From contig CAJULR010000026.1 of assembly GCA_910587375.1 (NCBI GenBank), positions 8,977 to 72,976 of the forward strand: a stretch of 64,000 bases of DNA, read 5' to 3'. Below are positions 31,355-39,141 of this stretch, piece by piece. This DNA is from Candidatus Gastranaerophilales bacterium (GTDB lineage: Bacteria > Cyanobacteriota > Vampirovibrionia > Gastranaerophilales > Gastranaerophilaceae). The notes under the pieces are model-generated. The model did no database searches, had not been told where the DNA came from, and worked only from the letters and a program-made list of their open reading frames with translations. Position 1 is the first letter of the stretch; every line of letters starts with the position of its first letter. A program made the translations under genes and the position numbers.

Positions 31355-33817
31355 TTATATCAGTGAATTTTTTATATCGTCCAAGGGTGCTTGGGCGATA
31401 TATTTTTTGACATCAATTATCCTGTCAAATTCAGCCTTCAAGGTTTCATAGGAAGGGTGCCCGTAAAAATTGTCCATATGCGGCGGGGCTAGAAAATTAA
31501 TTTTATCCACATCCAAAATTTCAATTGCCCCAAGTTCTTCTAAAATTTCAAACACTCCTTGAATAAAGGCCTCTGTGGTGCCGGTCATTTTTGCCAGGTT
31601 TAAAATTGAAATTTCACCGTTTTTGTTGTTTGTAGAATATTTCAACATCCCGATGAGCTGTTTTATATAAGTTTCAATGTTTGTGTCAAAAACTTCTGCC
31701 ATCAAATGTACTTTGCCTGTTTGTTTTTCTTTTAAAAGGTCGATAAATTCATCCAAATCGGCAGGGTAATCAAAAAACATTAAATCTTCCACAGGACCCG
31801 GGTTTACAATATCAATGCCGGTTTCTGCGGCGCCGGAATCTATTGTGTCTGCGCTGCCGGTTATTTTTGAAGTGAGCCCCGGATAATCTTTTAAAATTGT
31901 TTTTGTCTTAATTTTTTGTGCAAAAATTTCAATATCCACATTTGGCCTTTGAACATATTCTTCAATCTGCGCCAAAATTCCTTTTTTCATTCTGTGGTCG
32001 TAAAATTTTAAATCCGAAACGCCTTGTGCGGCGCTGTTTTTGGATTTTAAATCTTTAACATAAAGCCTAATTGAAGTTTCTCCGTTAAAAACGTTTAATT
32101 TCGGCTCAAACGCAAGGCTGAATGTTTCTCCCTCTAGAACAGGGATTTCCGCGTGGCGCCACCAAATGCAGTTGAAATCACATCCGTCTCTTTTGCCTCT
32201 GAAAGATATGTGGTTGTTTTCTTTGCCCATTGTTTTTTTGGAAACAAGGGTGATGTCGTTTATGGCAAAAATTGGCGCAGGGTTGTTTTGCCCTGTGGGC
32301 TCAAGCTTTTGGATTGTTTCAATTAAGCCTTCTGTGATATCTTCCGCCCCAAGCTCCATATCAATATCAAGCACGGAGCCCTTAATTTTCACATCTTCTT
32401 TGGCATTTAGCGTGTTTAAAATTGCATTTTTTACGGTGTCAAAGCTTGTTTTGGATAAATCAAATGAAAAGCCGCCGGCAAGGCTGTGTCCGCCAAAGCC
32501 TTCAAAAAGTTCTGCGTTTTCATCCAAAATTTCTGCAACATTGTATTCTTTAATTCCCCGAATTGAGCACCGTGCCATATTTTCGTCATCTTTTGTAATT
32601 AAAAACGCCGGTTTATAAAACTTTTCAACCAATTTAGAGGCCACAATCCCGATGACACCAATATGCCAGTCCTCGTTAAATAAAATAATTGCCTTTTCTT
32701 TTTTAAAATTTTTGTTTTTTCTGATGTCGTCAAGCGCTTCTTCAAAAATTTTATCGCAAAGGTTTTGACGGATTTTATTATAGCTGTCAAGTTCTTTTAG
32801 GGCTGCCTGAAGCGCATTTCCGTCAGTTTCTGTTAAAAGCTTAAATGCAGGCTCTGCGGTTTTCAGCCTTCCTGCGGCATTAATTCTTGGCGCCAAAATA
32901 AAAGCCACGTCATAGCTTGAAATTCCGCCGTTTTCTTTGCTGTTGGTTTTAAATAAAAAATCAATCCCTTTGTGACACCCTTTGTTTATAAGCGATAGGC
33001 CCTGGGCTGCAATTGCCCTGTTTTCATACAAAAGCGGCACAACGTCGGCAATTGTTCCAACGCAGGACAATATAAGAAGTTCGTCTTTCAGCGTGGTGTT
33101 GTCGTTTTCTTCAAGAAGCGCTGTTGCAAGTTTATGGGCAACGCCCGCCCCTGCAAGTTCTGAAACGTGTTTAATTTCAGATACGCTTAACTTTTCATCC
33201 AATGAATTTGGCGCCTTCGGGTTTATAATTGCATAGGCTTTAGGCAGAGTTTCAGGGGCTTTGTGGTGGTCTGTTAAAATTACATCAACCCCGAAATTTT
33301 TTAAAAGCGCAATTTCTTTGTTGTTTGAAATGCCGCAATCCACTGTTATCATTACTTTTGGCTTTTTCTTTGCAATGTATGGCAAAATAAACTTGCTGTT
33401 TATCCCATGGCCCATTTTTTCCCTGTCCGGGATGATATAGTCAAAGTTTGCGCCTAATTCTGTAAGGGTTTTGTACAAGATGGCTGTGGATGTGACGCCA
33501 TCCGCGTCAAAATCTCCCCAAATTAAGATTAATTCCTTGTTTGAAACCGCTTTTTTAATGCGCTCCACGGCTTTTTTCATATCAGAGAAAATATATGGGC
33601 TTGAAAGCGGCACATCAAGCGGGTTTAGAAATTCTTCAAACTCGCTTTCTTCTATTCCTCTTGATTTTAGTATGGATTCTAAAACCGGGTTTACTGCAAG
33701 CGTTGAAACAGGGGCCGAACCGGCATTTTTAGTATCATAAAGCGAACAATCCCCTTTTAAGGGAGTGCTCGCTTTATCGTCAGATTTTTTTTGAATTTTT
33801 ACGTTCCAGATATTCAT
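31355..33817 (-). CDS. recJ: Single-stranded-DNA-specific exonuclease RecJ
   Basis: RecJ degrades single-stranded DNA 5' to 3' in recombination and mismatch repair. DHH-family motifs are visible: WGDFDADGVTSTAILY, TVDCGISN, TDHHKAPETLP and, in DHHA1, GFGGHSLAGGFSFD. An OB-like part follows (LEPTGQNNPAPIFAI). The 820-residue length is well above the usual 550-700: after about residue 590 there is an extension with a helical domain and a terminal winged-helix-like part (LNLAKMTGTTEAFIQGVFEI) that I also associate with longer Gram-positive and cyanobacterial RecJ. It lies 13 bases after the BI-1-type gene. Confidence 0.93.
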   Translation of the reverse strand: MNIWNVKIQKKSDDKASTPLKGDCSLYDTKNAGSAPVSTLAVNPVLESILKSRGIEESEFEEFLNPLDVPLSSPYIFSDMKKAVERIKKAVSNKELILIWGDFDADGVTSTAILYKTLTELGANFDYIIPDREKMGHGINSKFILPYIAKKKPKVMITVDCGISNNKEIALLKNFGVDVILTDHHKAPETLPKAYAIINPKAPNSLDEKLSVSEIKHVSELAGAGVAHKLATALLEENDNTTLKDELLILSCVGTIADVVPLLYENRAIAAQGLSLINKGCHKGIDFLFKTNSKENGGISSYDVAFILAPRINAAGRLKTAEPAFKLLTETDGNALQAALKELDSYNKIRQNLCDKIFEEALDDIRKNKNFKKEKAIILFNEDWHIGVIGIVASKLVEKFYKPAFLITKDDENMARCSIRGIKEYNVAEILDENAELFEGFGGHSLAGGFSFDLSKTSFDTVKNAILNTLNAKEDVKIKGSVLDIDMELGAEDITEGLIETIQKLEPTGQNNPAPIFAINDITLVSKKTMGKENNHISFRGKRDGCDFNCIWWRHAEIPVLEGETFSLAFEPKLNVFNGETSIRLYVKDLKSKNSAAQGVSDLKFYDHRMKKGILAQIEEYVQRPNVDIEIFAQKIKTKTILKDYPGLTSKITGSADTIDSGAAETGIDIVNPGPVEDLMFFDYPADLDEFIDLLKEKQTGKVHLMAEVFDTNIETYIKQLIGMLKYSTNNKNGEISILNLAKMTGTTEAFIQGVFEILEELGAIEILDVDKINFLAPPHMDNFYGHPSYETLKAEFDRIIDVKKYIAQAPLDDIKNSLI
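31373..31408 (+). terminator. Intrinsic terminator lying inside the 3' end of recJ
   Basis: On the plus strand a 13-bp stem (TATATCGTCCAAG at 31373-31385 with CTTGGGCGATATA at 31390-31402, one G-T pair), loop GGTG, is followed by six T at 31403-31408. It lies 35 bases after the stop of the coiled-coil protein gene. The same DNA encodes the last residues of RecJ on the other strand. Confidence 0.8.
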
Positions 33818-33830
33818 TTAAACCGGGTGT

Positions 33831-34571
33831 TTATCTTCTGCTTTGCAATTTGGCAAGAAGTCTTAAGATTTCTAAATACAGCCAGATTAATGTAACAAGA
33901 AGGCTGAAAGCGCCGTACCATTCTAAATATTTTGGTGCACCCTGGCTTGCGCCTCTTTCAATAAAGTCAAAATCAAGAATAAAGTTTAAGCATGCAACAA
34001 TAATTACAACGCCTGAAATTATGAGACCCAAAGTGCCGCTTGAATTAATCATGGCGCTTAAAGCTGTGTTATGGAAAAAGAAGCTCATAATAAGGCTTAT
34101 GCCGTAAACAATTGCTATACCTATTGTTGCAGACATTACAACTGCTCTAAAGGTTTCTGTTGCACGAATTATTCTTGCTTTAAAAAGAAGCAAAACAACT
34201 GCCATTGCAACAAATGTTCCTAAAATTGCCTGGGCAACAATCCCCGGGAATGCTGCGTTAAAATATGCTGAAATTCCGCCTAAGGCAAGTCCTTCGCATG
34301 CCGCATAGCCGATACTTAACGGTTTTGAATGCTGTGGCTTAAAGGCTGCAATAATTGCCAAAATAAGGCCGCCAAAAACCCCTGTCATCATTATAGCCTG
34401 GAGCTTATCTGCCATGCCCGTATAAGCAAGGTTCCAAGTGTAGCATGAAACCAAAAATACAACAGCAAGAAGCGCCAAGGTTTTGTTTACGGTTCCTGCA
34501 ACGGTCATAGGTGCGTCTGAAACAACCACACCTTCATAAATCCTGTCGTTTGTCATAGGATTTGATGTCAT
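33831..34571 (-). CDS. Bax inhibitor-1/YccA-family membrane protein
   Basis: A 246-residue protein with seven predicted membrane helices, as in the BI-1/YccA/TMBIM family, which form pH-dependent Ca2+ leak channels in some members. Seen: KPLSIGYAACEGLALGGIS, FKARIIRATETFR, and near the end LDFDFIERGASQGAPKYLEWYGAF, which carries the conserved acidic residues. The N-terminus is cytoplasmic and starts with a T/N-rich tail. AGGGGAGAAATAAAA precedes the ATG. It is 13 bases before recJ and probably shares its transcript. Confidence 0.9.
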   Translation of the reverse strand: MTSNPMTNDRIYEGVVVSDAPMTVAGTVNKTLALLAVVFLVSCYTWNLAYTGMADKLQAIMMTGVFGGLILAIIAAFKPQHSKPLSIGYAACEGLALGGISAYFNAAFPGIVAQAILGTFVAMAVVLLLFKARIIRATETFRAVVMSATIGIAIVYGISLIMSFFFHNTALSAMINSSGTLGLIISGVVIIVACLNFILDFDFIERGASQGAPKYLEWYGAFSLLVTLIWLYLEILRLLAKLQSRR

Positions 34572-34637
34572 TTTTATTTCTCCCCTAAAAATATCCTTTA
34601 TATGGATTATACTATGAATTGCTGGTAAAATAAAGTT

Positions 34638-35207
34638 ATGCTAAAAATTGCAATTACGGGTAATATCGCCTCTGGCAAAAGTTTGTTTGAAAAACGGCTG
34701 AAAACTTTGGGCTATAAGGTTTTGTGCCTGGATGAAGTGACGCATTTTTTATATGAAAATTCTTCTGTTCTTAAAGAGTTTTTGTTAAAGAATTTTAACA
34801 CATTAGAGCGCAAGAAGGTTGCTGCCATTGTCTTTAATGACGGAGTGCGCAAAAAGAAGCTTGAAGATTTCATCTATCCTTTAATATTAGATGAAATGAA
34901 CCGTTTTTTTGCAGAAAATGAGGGCGAGAAAATTCTTTTTGTAAGCGCTGCGCTTTTGTTTGAAACGGGGCTTGATAAATATTTTGATAAAACCGTTTTA
35001 ATTACGACAGATGAAAAAATAAGGCTTGAAAGGCTGATGAAAAGAAATTCTTTAACCGAAAAAGAGGCCTTGGTGCGTATAAAATCACAAGGGAATGAAG
35101 ATACAAAAATTCAACAGGCTGATTATGTAATTGAAAACTCTTTAGATGTTCTAACGCTTGAAAGTAAGGCGGAAGAATTTATAACATCATTAAACACTCT
35201 CTTATAA
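34638..35207 (+). CDS. coaE: Dephospho-CoA kinase CoaE
   Basis: CoaE phosphorylates dephospho-CoA, the last step of coenzyme A synthesis. A P-loop GNIASGKS lies at residues 8-15, then LCLDEVTH (substrate Asp), a PLILDEMNRF stretch with the usual P, and the LLFETGLDKYFD and RLMKRNSLTEKEA lid region. The 189-residue length is normal. Its last 29 bases overlap the end of the agmatinase gene on the opposite strand. Confidence 0.92.
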   Translation: MLKIAITGNIASGKSLFEKRLKTLGYKVLCLDEVTHFLYENSSVLKEFLLKNFNTLERKKVAAIVFNDGVRKKKLEDFIYPLILDEMNRFFAENEGEKILFVSAALLFETGLDKYFDKTVLITTDEKIRLERLMKRNSLTEKEALVRIKSQGNEDTKIQQADYVIENSLDVLTLESKAEEFITSLNTLL

Positions 35208-36024
35208 GCTTACATGCTGTTGCAGTTGAATTTTTAGTTGTGTCGATATCGGGTGCTAATTCCACAACGTCCATCCCTATAATATTAAAACTGCTTAAAT
35301 ATTTAAGCCATCCTAAAAGCTCATTATAGCTTAAACCGCCTGCCTCAGGGGTTCCAACGCCGCTCATGATCCCTGGGTCTAAAACATCAAGGTCAATTGT
35401 AATAAATATATTTTTATTTTTAAATTTATCAAGTTCTTGGTGGTGAAACTTTTGTGTGGAGTGGGTTTTCATTAATTCAAATTCTTCTTTTTCGCCCGAT
35501 CTTATCCCAATTTGAGCAATGTTTTCAAAGCCGATTAATTTTGCAATTTGTTTCATAACGCCTGAATGCGTTAGGTTTTCGCCTAAATATTCTTCTCTTA
35601 AATCTGTATGTGCGTCAAACTGAATTACTGCAATATTATCGTAAAACCCTTGCAAGGCTTCAATTTCAGCCAGTGTTACAAGGTGTTCCCCGCCAATTCC
35701 GAGGATTTTTTTACCATGCTTATAAATTTCTTCCGTATTTTCTTTAATAATATCAAGCACCCTGCGTGCGTTTCCAAAAGGCAGGTCAAGGTCGCCCGCA
35801 TCGAAGAATTTACAATCTTCAAGGTCTTTATCAAAAATTGGGGAATATGTTTCAATTCCAATGCTCTCAAGGCGTATTGCCTGTGGCGCAAACCTTGTTC
35901 CCGGGCGGTTTGTCACGGTGCCATCGAACGGCATTCCCATTAAAACAGTCTTTGCGTCATTAAATTTGGCACAAGAGCCTATAAAATCTTTGCTTAAAAA
36001 TGGTCCTTTTAACATAAAAACCAT
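35179..36024 (-). CDS. speB: Agmatinase-type ureohydrolase
   Basis: A 281-residue arginase/agmatinase family enzyme. All binuclear Mn ligands are present: GGEHLVTL, the DAHTDLR motif, and DLDVLDPGIMSGVGTPEAGG-like region with DxDxxDP. Agmatinase cleaves agmatine to putrescine and urea; the sequence is closest to the SpeB-like type, but arginase or guanidinobutyrase cannot be excluded. An alternative start nine bases later (MLKGPFLS) is equally good since neither has a clear ribosome binding site. It converges with coaE, overlapping 29 bases. Confidence 0.88.
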   Translation of the reverse strand: MVFMLKGPFLSKDFIGSCAKFNDAKTVLMGMPFDGTVTNRPGTRFAPQAIRLESIGIETYSPIFDKDLEDCKFFDAGDLDLPFGNARRVLDIIKENTEEIYKHGKKILGIGGEHLVTLAEIEALQGFYDNIAVIQFDAHTDLREEYLGENLTHSGVMKQIAKLIGFENIAQIGIRSGEKEEFELMKTHSTQKFHHQELDKFKNKNIFITIDLDVLDPGIMSGVGTPEAGGLSYNELLGWLKYLSSFNIIGMDVVELAPDIDTTKNSTATACKLIRECLMML

Positions 36025-36206
36025 ATTAGCATAAAAACTTTTTAAACCTTAAAAACTGCAGTAAAAATTTTGTTACAAAATGTTAAGCCTGAAAACCCTT
36101 CTGACGCAACGCTTTTATAAAAAGTATATACAATTTACGCAATTTTTATAAACAAAAATACTTTATTAATGTACGAGGAACTTAAAACAAAATTCTAGGA
36201 GAGAAA

Positions 36207-37424
36207 ATGACTTACTCAGCTTGGAATCCCGTTAAAGCTGCCGAAGTTGGCAATGCTAAGGGACAGACAATCGGATACGTTGCAGGTTTGTACAGCACGC
36301 CCGGCATGGCAAATATTTCTGCCGCAAGCGCTGAGGTCTTAAACCAGTATGGTTACAGCATTTATCAAAATGATGAAACCGGAGATTTCAGAGTAATCCA
36401 AGACAGAGATACTCAAGGCGGAAGCATTTGGACAAGCGACTCTTTGGGTATGAAGTTTGATTTCTCAGGTGATTCCCTCGTAACCACCCCTGTTGATTCA
36501 AGCTGGAACGGCTCTTTTTCAAGCAGCTGTGATGATGTTTTAAACAGGCTTGACGCGGCAAACGGTTCAAATTCAAGCTATGGCTCAACATACGGCCTTG
36601 GCTCGAATGAAACACTTGACCCTATTACGGGCCAGGTTGTGGACAAGGCGAAAAGTAAAGAGATTGACGCTATAGCGGATTCAAAAACTGCACAACGTAA
36701 ATTTGATAAAATTGCAAAATTAATTAATAAAGTTCACGAAACCCAAAATGCAGCAACGGTTACAACTGACACCACAAATACAAAAGTCGGAACCACGCTT
36801 GCCGGCGCTGCTGGCGGCGCTGCAATAGGCTCTTGTATCGGCGGTTTCCCGATTGGTACGGTTGTTGGCGGCCTAATCGGCGGTGTTGCAGGTTTCTTTG
36901 GAGGAAACGCCGTAGCAAGCTCAGATGAAGCAGATGTTAACAAGGTTAATAACGAATCTGCGCAGGCTGCAAGGGACGCAGGAAACGAGCTTAAAGAAGC
37001 GCTTGCAGGCTTAAGCGATGAAGAAATGATTGCTTTTGAAAGATATTATTATGAACAGACAGGTGTTGAAGTTTCAGATGTCCTTCAGCAGCTTGAAATA
37101 ACCGATGAACATTCTACAATTGCCCAACAATCAGGCATAGACAGCGATTATCTTGACAATTTATTTGAAGATATGGATGAATCCTATGAAATCTTAAAGC
37201 CTGGCACCACAACTTCAACTTCAAATACAAAAGAATATTCTGACTATGAAAAGGCAAAAATTCAAATCTTAGAACAAGAAGCAAGCCAGTTATATAGCAT
37301 GTGGCAGTCAGCACTTAAGGGCACAACAATTGTTCAGGACGGACAAGAATTAAGCGCCGCAGAGCTTAGTGAAATGTATTTAAACAAAGTTCAGGAACTT
37401 GAAGATTACAAAAATTCTCTCTAA
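36207..37424 (+). CDS. Hypothetical protein with a glycine-zipper segment, 405 aa
   Basis: No family is recognised. There is no N-terminal signal peptide. The first 140 residues are rich in S, G, N, Y and D; about 150-190 is a charged helix; residues about 193-232 form a glycine-zipper membrane-like hairpin (GAAGGAAIGSCIGG, GGLIGGVAGFFGGN). The C-terminal 170 residues are acidic and helical, with E-rich stretches such as LEQEASQLYSMW. TAGGAGAGAAA before the ATG is a very strong ribosome binding site and a terminator follows, so it is probably an abundant single-gene product. The arrangement resembles proteins secreted without a classical signal or bound to the membrane, but this is inference. 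Confidence 0.65.
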   Translation: MTYSAWNPVKAAEVGNAKGQTIGYVAGLYSTPGMANISAASAEVLNQYGYSIYQNDETGDFRVIQDRDTQGGSIWTSDSLGMKFDFSGDSLVTTPVDSSWNGSFSSSCDDVLNRLDAANGSNSSYGSTYGLGSNETLDPITGQVVDKAKSKEIDAIADSKTAQRKFDKIAKLINKVHETQNAATVTTDTTNTKVGTTLAGAAGGAAIGSCIGGFPIGTVVGGLIGGVAGFFGGNAVASSDEADVNKVNNESAQAARDAGNELKEALAGLSDEEMIAFERYYYEQTGVEVSDVLQQLEITDEHSTIAQQSGIDSDYLDNLFEDMDESYEILKPGTTTSTSNTKEYSDYEKAKIQILEQEASQLYSMWQSALKGTTIVQDGQELSAAELSEMYLNKVQELEDYKNSL

Positions 37425-37440
37425 TATTCTCGATATATTT

Positions 37441-37478
37441 AAAATGCTTCCGTTTAAAAATGAGCGGAAGCATTTTTT
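37441..37478 (+). terminator. Intrinsic terminator after the glycine-zipper gene
   Basis: AAAATGCTTCCG at 37441-37452 and CGGAAGCATTTT at 37465-37476 make a perfect 12-bp stem with a 12-nt loop and a T run. Confidence 0.88.
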
Positions 37479-37514
37479 ATAGTATAATGTTTTTACTTAT
37501 TAGAGGAGTTTTTT

Positions 37515-38021
37515 ATGATAGAAATGAGAGTTATGGGTATAGCGCTTGATACAAGAAGCGGCTCTCCAATTGTTGTTTTGAATGATTTAGAAAATAGAAA
37601 AGCTCTGCCTATCTGGATTGGTTCGGCAGAGGCAAGTTCAATTATAAGAAAGATTGAAAATATTCCGTCTTCCCGCCCCATGACGCATGATTTATGTATA
37701 AATTTAATTGAGGCGACAGGCTATAAGCTTCATAGGGTTGAAATTAACGATGTAGACGAGCAGACATATTTTTCAACGCTTTATTTGAAAAATGATGATT
37801 CTGAAATTCAAATTGACGCAAGGCCATCTGACGCCATTGCAATTGCAATACGTGCCGAGGTGCCTATTTTTGTCACTTCAAATGTTCTTCTAAACGGCGC
37901 TGTGTCTGTGGATTCGCAGAAGGATGAAGAAGAAGCCATGGAGTTTAAAAACTTTATAAAAGACATTAAGCCTTCTGATTTTGAAAAAATGATAAACAAA
38001 AACTTTGAATCGGATCAATAA
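37515..38021 (+). CDS. DUF151 bifunctional nuclease family protein
   Basis: A 168-residue protein of the DUF151/BFN family: MRVMGIALDTRSGSPIVVLND, LPIWIGSAEASSI, RPMTHDLCINLIEA and DARPSDAIAIAIRA are the conserved blocks. Plant members were reported to degrade DNA and RNA; bacterial members are common in cyanobacteria and thermophiles and not well characterised. The C-terminal 40 residues are acidic and helical. TAGAGGAGTTTTTT precedes the ATG, and a TATAAT box at 37483-37488 lies just after the upstream terminator. Confidence 0.9.
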   Translation: MIEMRVMGIALDTRSGSPIVVLNDLENRKALPIWIGSAEASSIIRKIENIPSSRPMTHDLCINLIEATGYKLHRVEINDVDEQTYFSTLYLKNDDSEIQIDARPSDAIAIAIRAEVPIFVTSNVLLNGAVSVDSQKDEEEAMEFKNFIKDIKPSDFEKMINKNFESDQ

Positions 38022-38201
38022 AGGTGTAACAGGCCTTTAAAAGAGGGTTTACATTGATTTTTTCAAACGTAAATTCCATGCGCCGAAGCTCTTTCAATGT
38101 GCTGCAAAGGCCGATAGGGCCGCCATTATATTTGAAATTTGTTTTATTTGAATATTTCATAGTATAATGTTTAATGATAAATTAAGAAAAAGGCAAAGAT
38201 T

Positions 38202-38405
38202 ATGGGAAAAGTAACTAAAGATATGGGAATTATTGATATTGTTCAACAATACCCGGAAAGTTTGGAAGTGTTTGCAAAGTATGGCCTTGGCTGTATTGGC
38301 TGTGCCGCTGCAAGGTTTGAAAATTTAGAAGCCGGCGCAAAAGTTCATGGGGTTGACCCTGAAGTAATGGTTTCTGAAATTAACGAACTCATTGAAAAGA
38401 AATAG
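38202..38405 (+). CDS. DUF1858 redox-disulfide domain protein, 67 aa
   Basis: A 67-residue protein with the DUF1858 pattern: VTKDMGIIDIVQQYPE, then YGLGCIGCAAARFENLEAG, carrying a CxxC pair. The family is associated with hybrid-cluster proteins and redox enzymes, and may be a disulfide or metal carrier. It stands alone here with AAAAGGCAAAGATT before the ATG. A loose inverted repeat CCGTTTTG/CAAAACGG follows the stop, without a T run. Confidence 0.88.
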   Translation: MGKVTKDMGIIDIVQQYPESLEVFAKYGLGCIGCAAARFENLEAGAKVHGVDPEVMVSEINELIEKK

Positions 38406-38529
38406 CTTTAGCCGTTTTGGGTTTGTGGACGCGCTTTTGTACGCATTATCCGCAAAACGGATGAATTAAAATAAAAGCACTTGCAAGCCAATCTTTTTAT
38501 TATAAAATTTATATATAGTTATTGATTTT

Positions 38530-38615
38530 GCTCCAGTGGTGGAATCGGTAGACACGTTGGACTTAAAATCCAATGAGGGTCAAACCTCGTACCAGTTCAA
38601 GTCTGGTCTGGAGCA
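38530..38615 (+). tRNA. tRNA-Leu (anticodon UAA), no intron
   Basis: A class II tRNA: acceptor GCTCCAG pairs with CTGGAGC; anticodon stem TTGGA/TCCAA encloses loop CTTAAAA, giving anticodon TAA; the long variable arm GAGGG/CCTC is characteristic of Leu. The T arm has GTTCAAG. CCA is not encoded. Many cyanobacteria carry a group I intron in this gene; here the anticodon loop is uninterrupted. Confidence 0.97.
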
Positions 38616-38622
38616 AACTTTT

Positions 38623-38650
38623 AAAAGGCCTCTTTTATGAGGTCTTTTTT
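38623..38650 (+). terminator. Intrinsic terminator of tRNA-Leu
   Basis: AAAAGGCCTC and GAGGTCTTTT with a TTTTAT loop and T run follow the tRNA eight bases after its 3' end. Confidence 0.85.
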
Positions 38651-38764
38651 ATTTTCTATTGCTATAGCCGCTGTTTTTTAACTTATGCTGTTGTTGTGGA
38701 AATCCGGGCATGATGGCCTTTTGGGGCAATTATTAAATTATGTAACAAAAAATAAAAGAAAAGC

Positions 38765-38792
38765 TTGCAATTTGAATTTGATTTGCGATAAT
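38765..38792 (+). promoter_or_regulatory. Predicted promoter of a candidate small RNA
   Basis: TTGCAA at 38765-38770 and GATAAT at 38787-38792 are spaced by 16 bases. No protein start follows. Confidence 0.5.
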
Positions 38793-38798
38793 GGAGTT

Positions 38799-38948
38799 CC
38801 AGTCTGAGGTTTTAGAGAAAATTTAACAGACACGAGCGACTGAAAGAGTAAGTAACAACAGTTTTTAAGCCCATTGGCTTAAATAAAATATTCACCCTTT
38901 TTGACCTTAAGGTCCTGTATAATCCGTTATACAGGGCTTTATTTTTTG
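38799..38948 (+). ncRNA. Candidate structured small RNA, about 150 nt
   Basis: Between a predicted promoter and a strong terminator there is no protein gene. The transcript would fold into three parts: GTCTG/CAGAC (38802-38806 with 38827-38831) enclosing TTTT/AAAA, then TTTAAGCC/GGCTTAAA with loop CATT at 38864-38883, then the terminator hairpin. A palindrome GACCTTAAGGTC at 38903-38914 abuts the last stem. I do not recognise the family; it does not match the signatures of RNase P RNA, tmRNA or SRP RNA that I know. Confidence 0.5.
38914..38948 (+). terminator. Intrinsic terminator of the candidate small RNA
   Basis: CCTGTATAA at 38914-38922 and TTATACAGG at 38926-38934 form a hairpin with a three-base TCC-type loop, then GCTTTATTTTTT. 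Confidence 0.8.
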
Positions 38949-39005
38949 CCATTCTAAATACAAACGGCGCCAATGCAAGATTTTAGTCGAAAGTCATTAT
39001 TGCCG

Positions 39006-39044
39006 CGTCATTGCGAGGAAAGCGACAGCGACGAAGCAATCCAG
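39006..39044. repeat. Dispersed-type repeat (CATTGCGAG...GCAATCC)
   Basis: The sequence begins GTCATTGCGAGGA and ends GACGAAGCAATCCAGG, an imperfect palindrome (ATTGC/GCAAT). This is a widespread interspersed repeat type that I have seen in unrelated bacterial genomes. It lies in the gap between the small RNA and the export operon, which holds no other gene. Confidence 0.6.
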
Positions 39045-39060
39045 GAAAATATAACGAATT

Positions 39061-39095
39061 ATAAGCCTGTAGGTTGGGCATACCTGCCAAACATC
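39061..39095. repeat. Second short dispersed-type repeat
   Basis: GTAGGTTGGGCATACCTGCC followed by AAACAT resembles another common interspersed element built around TTGGGCAT and TGCCCAA-type arms, here with a lost base. It lies directly after the repeat at 39006-39044 and about 50 bases from the end of the permease gene. Confidence 0.35.
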
Positions 39096-39141
39096 ATAAA
39101 AACCAAATTCTTAATACAAAATCGTGCTGTGCCAAAATCCC

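Noticed and set aside
37966..38160. Minus-strand frame of 64 codons between DUF151 and DUF1858 genes
   Set aside because: It overlaps the end of the DUF151 gene, has no ribosome binding site and no recognised pattern; the region could still hold regulatory sequence.
38690..38720. GGAAATCCGGGCA resembling the RNase P RNA P4 region
   Set aside because: The partner 3' signature ACAGAA plus CCCGGC is absent and there is no room for the rest of the molecule.
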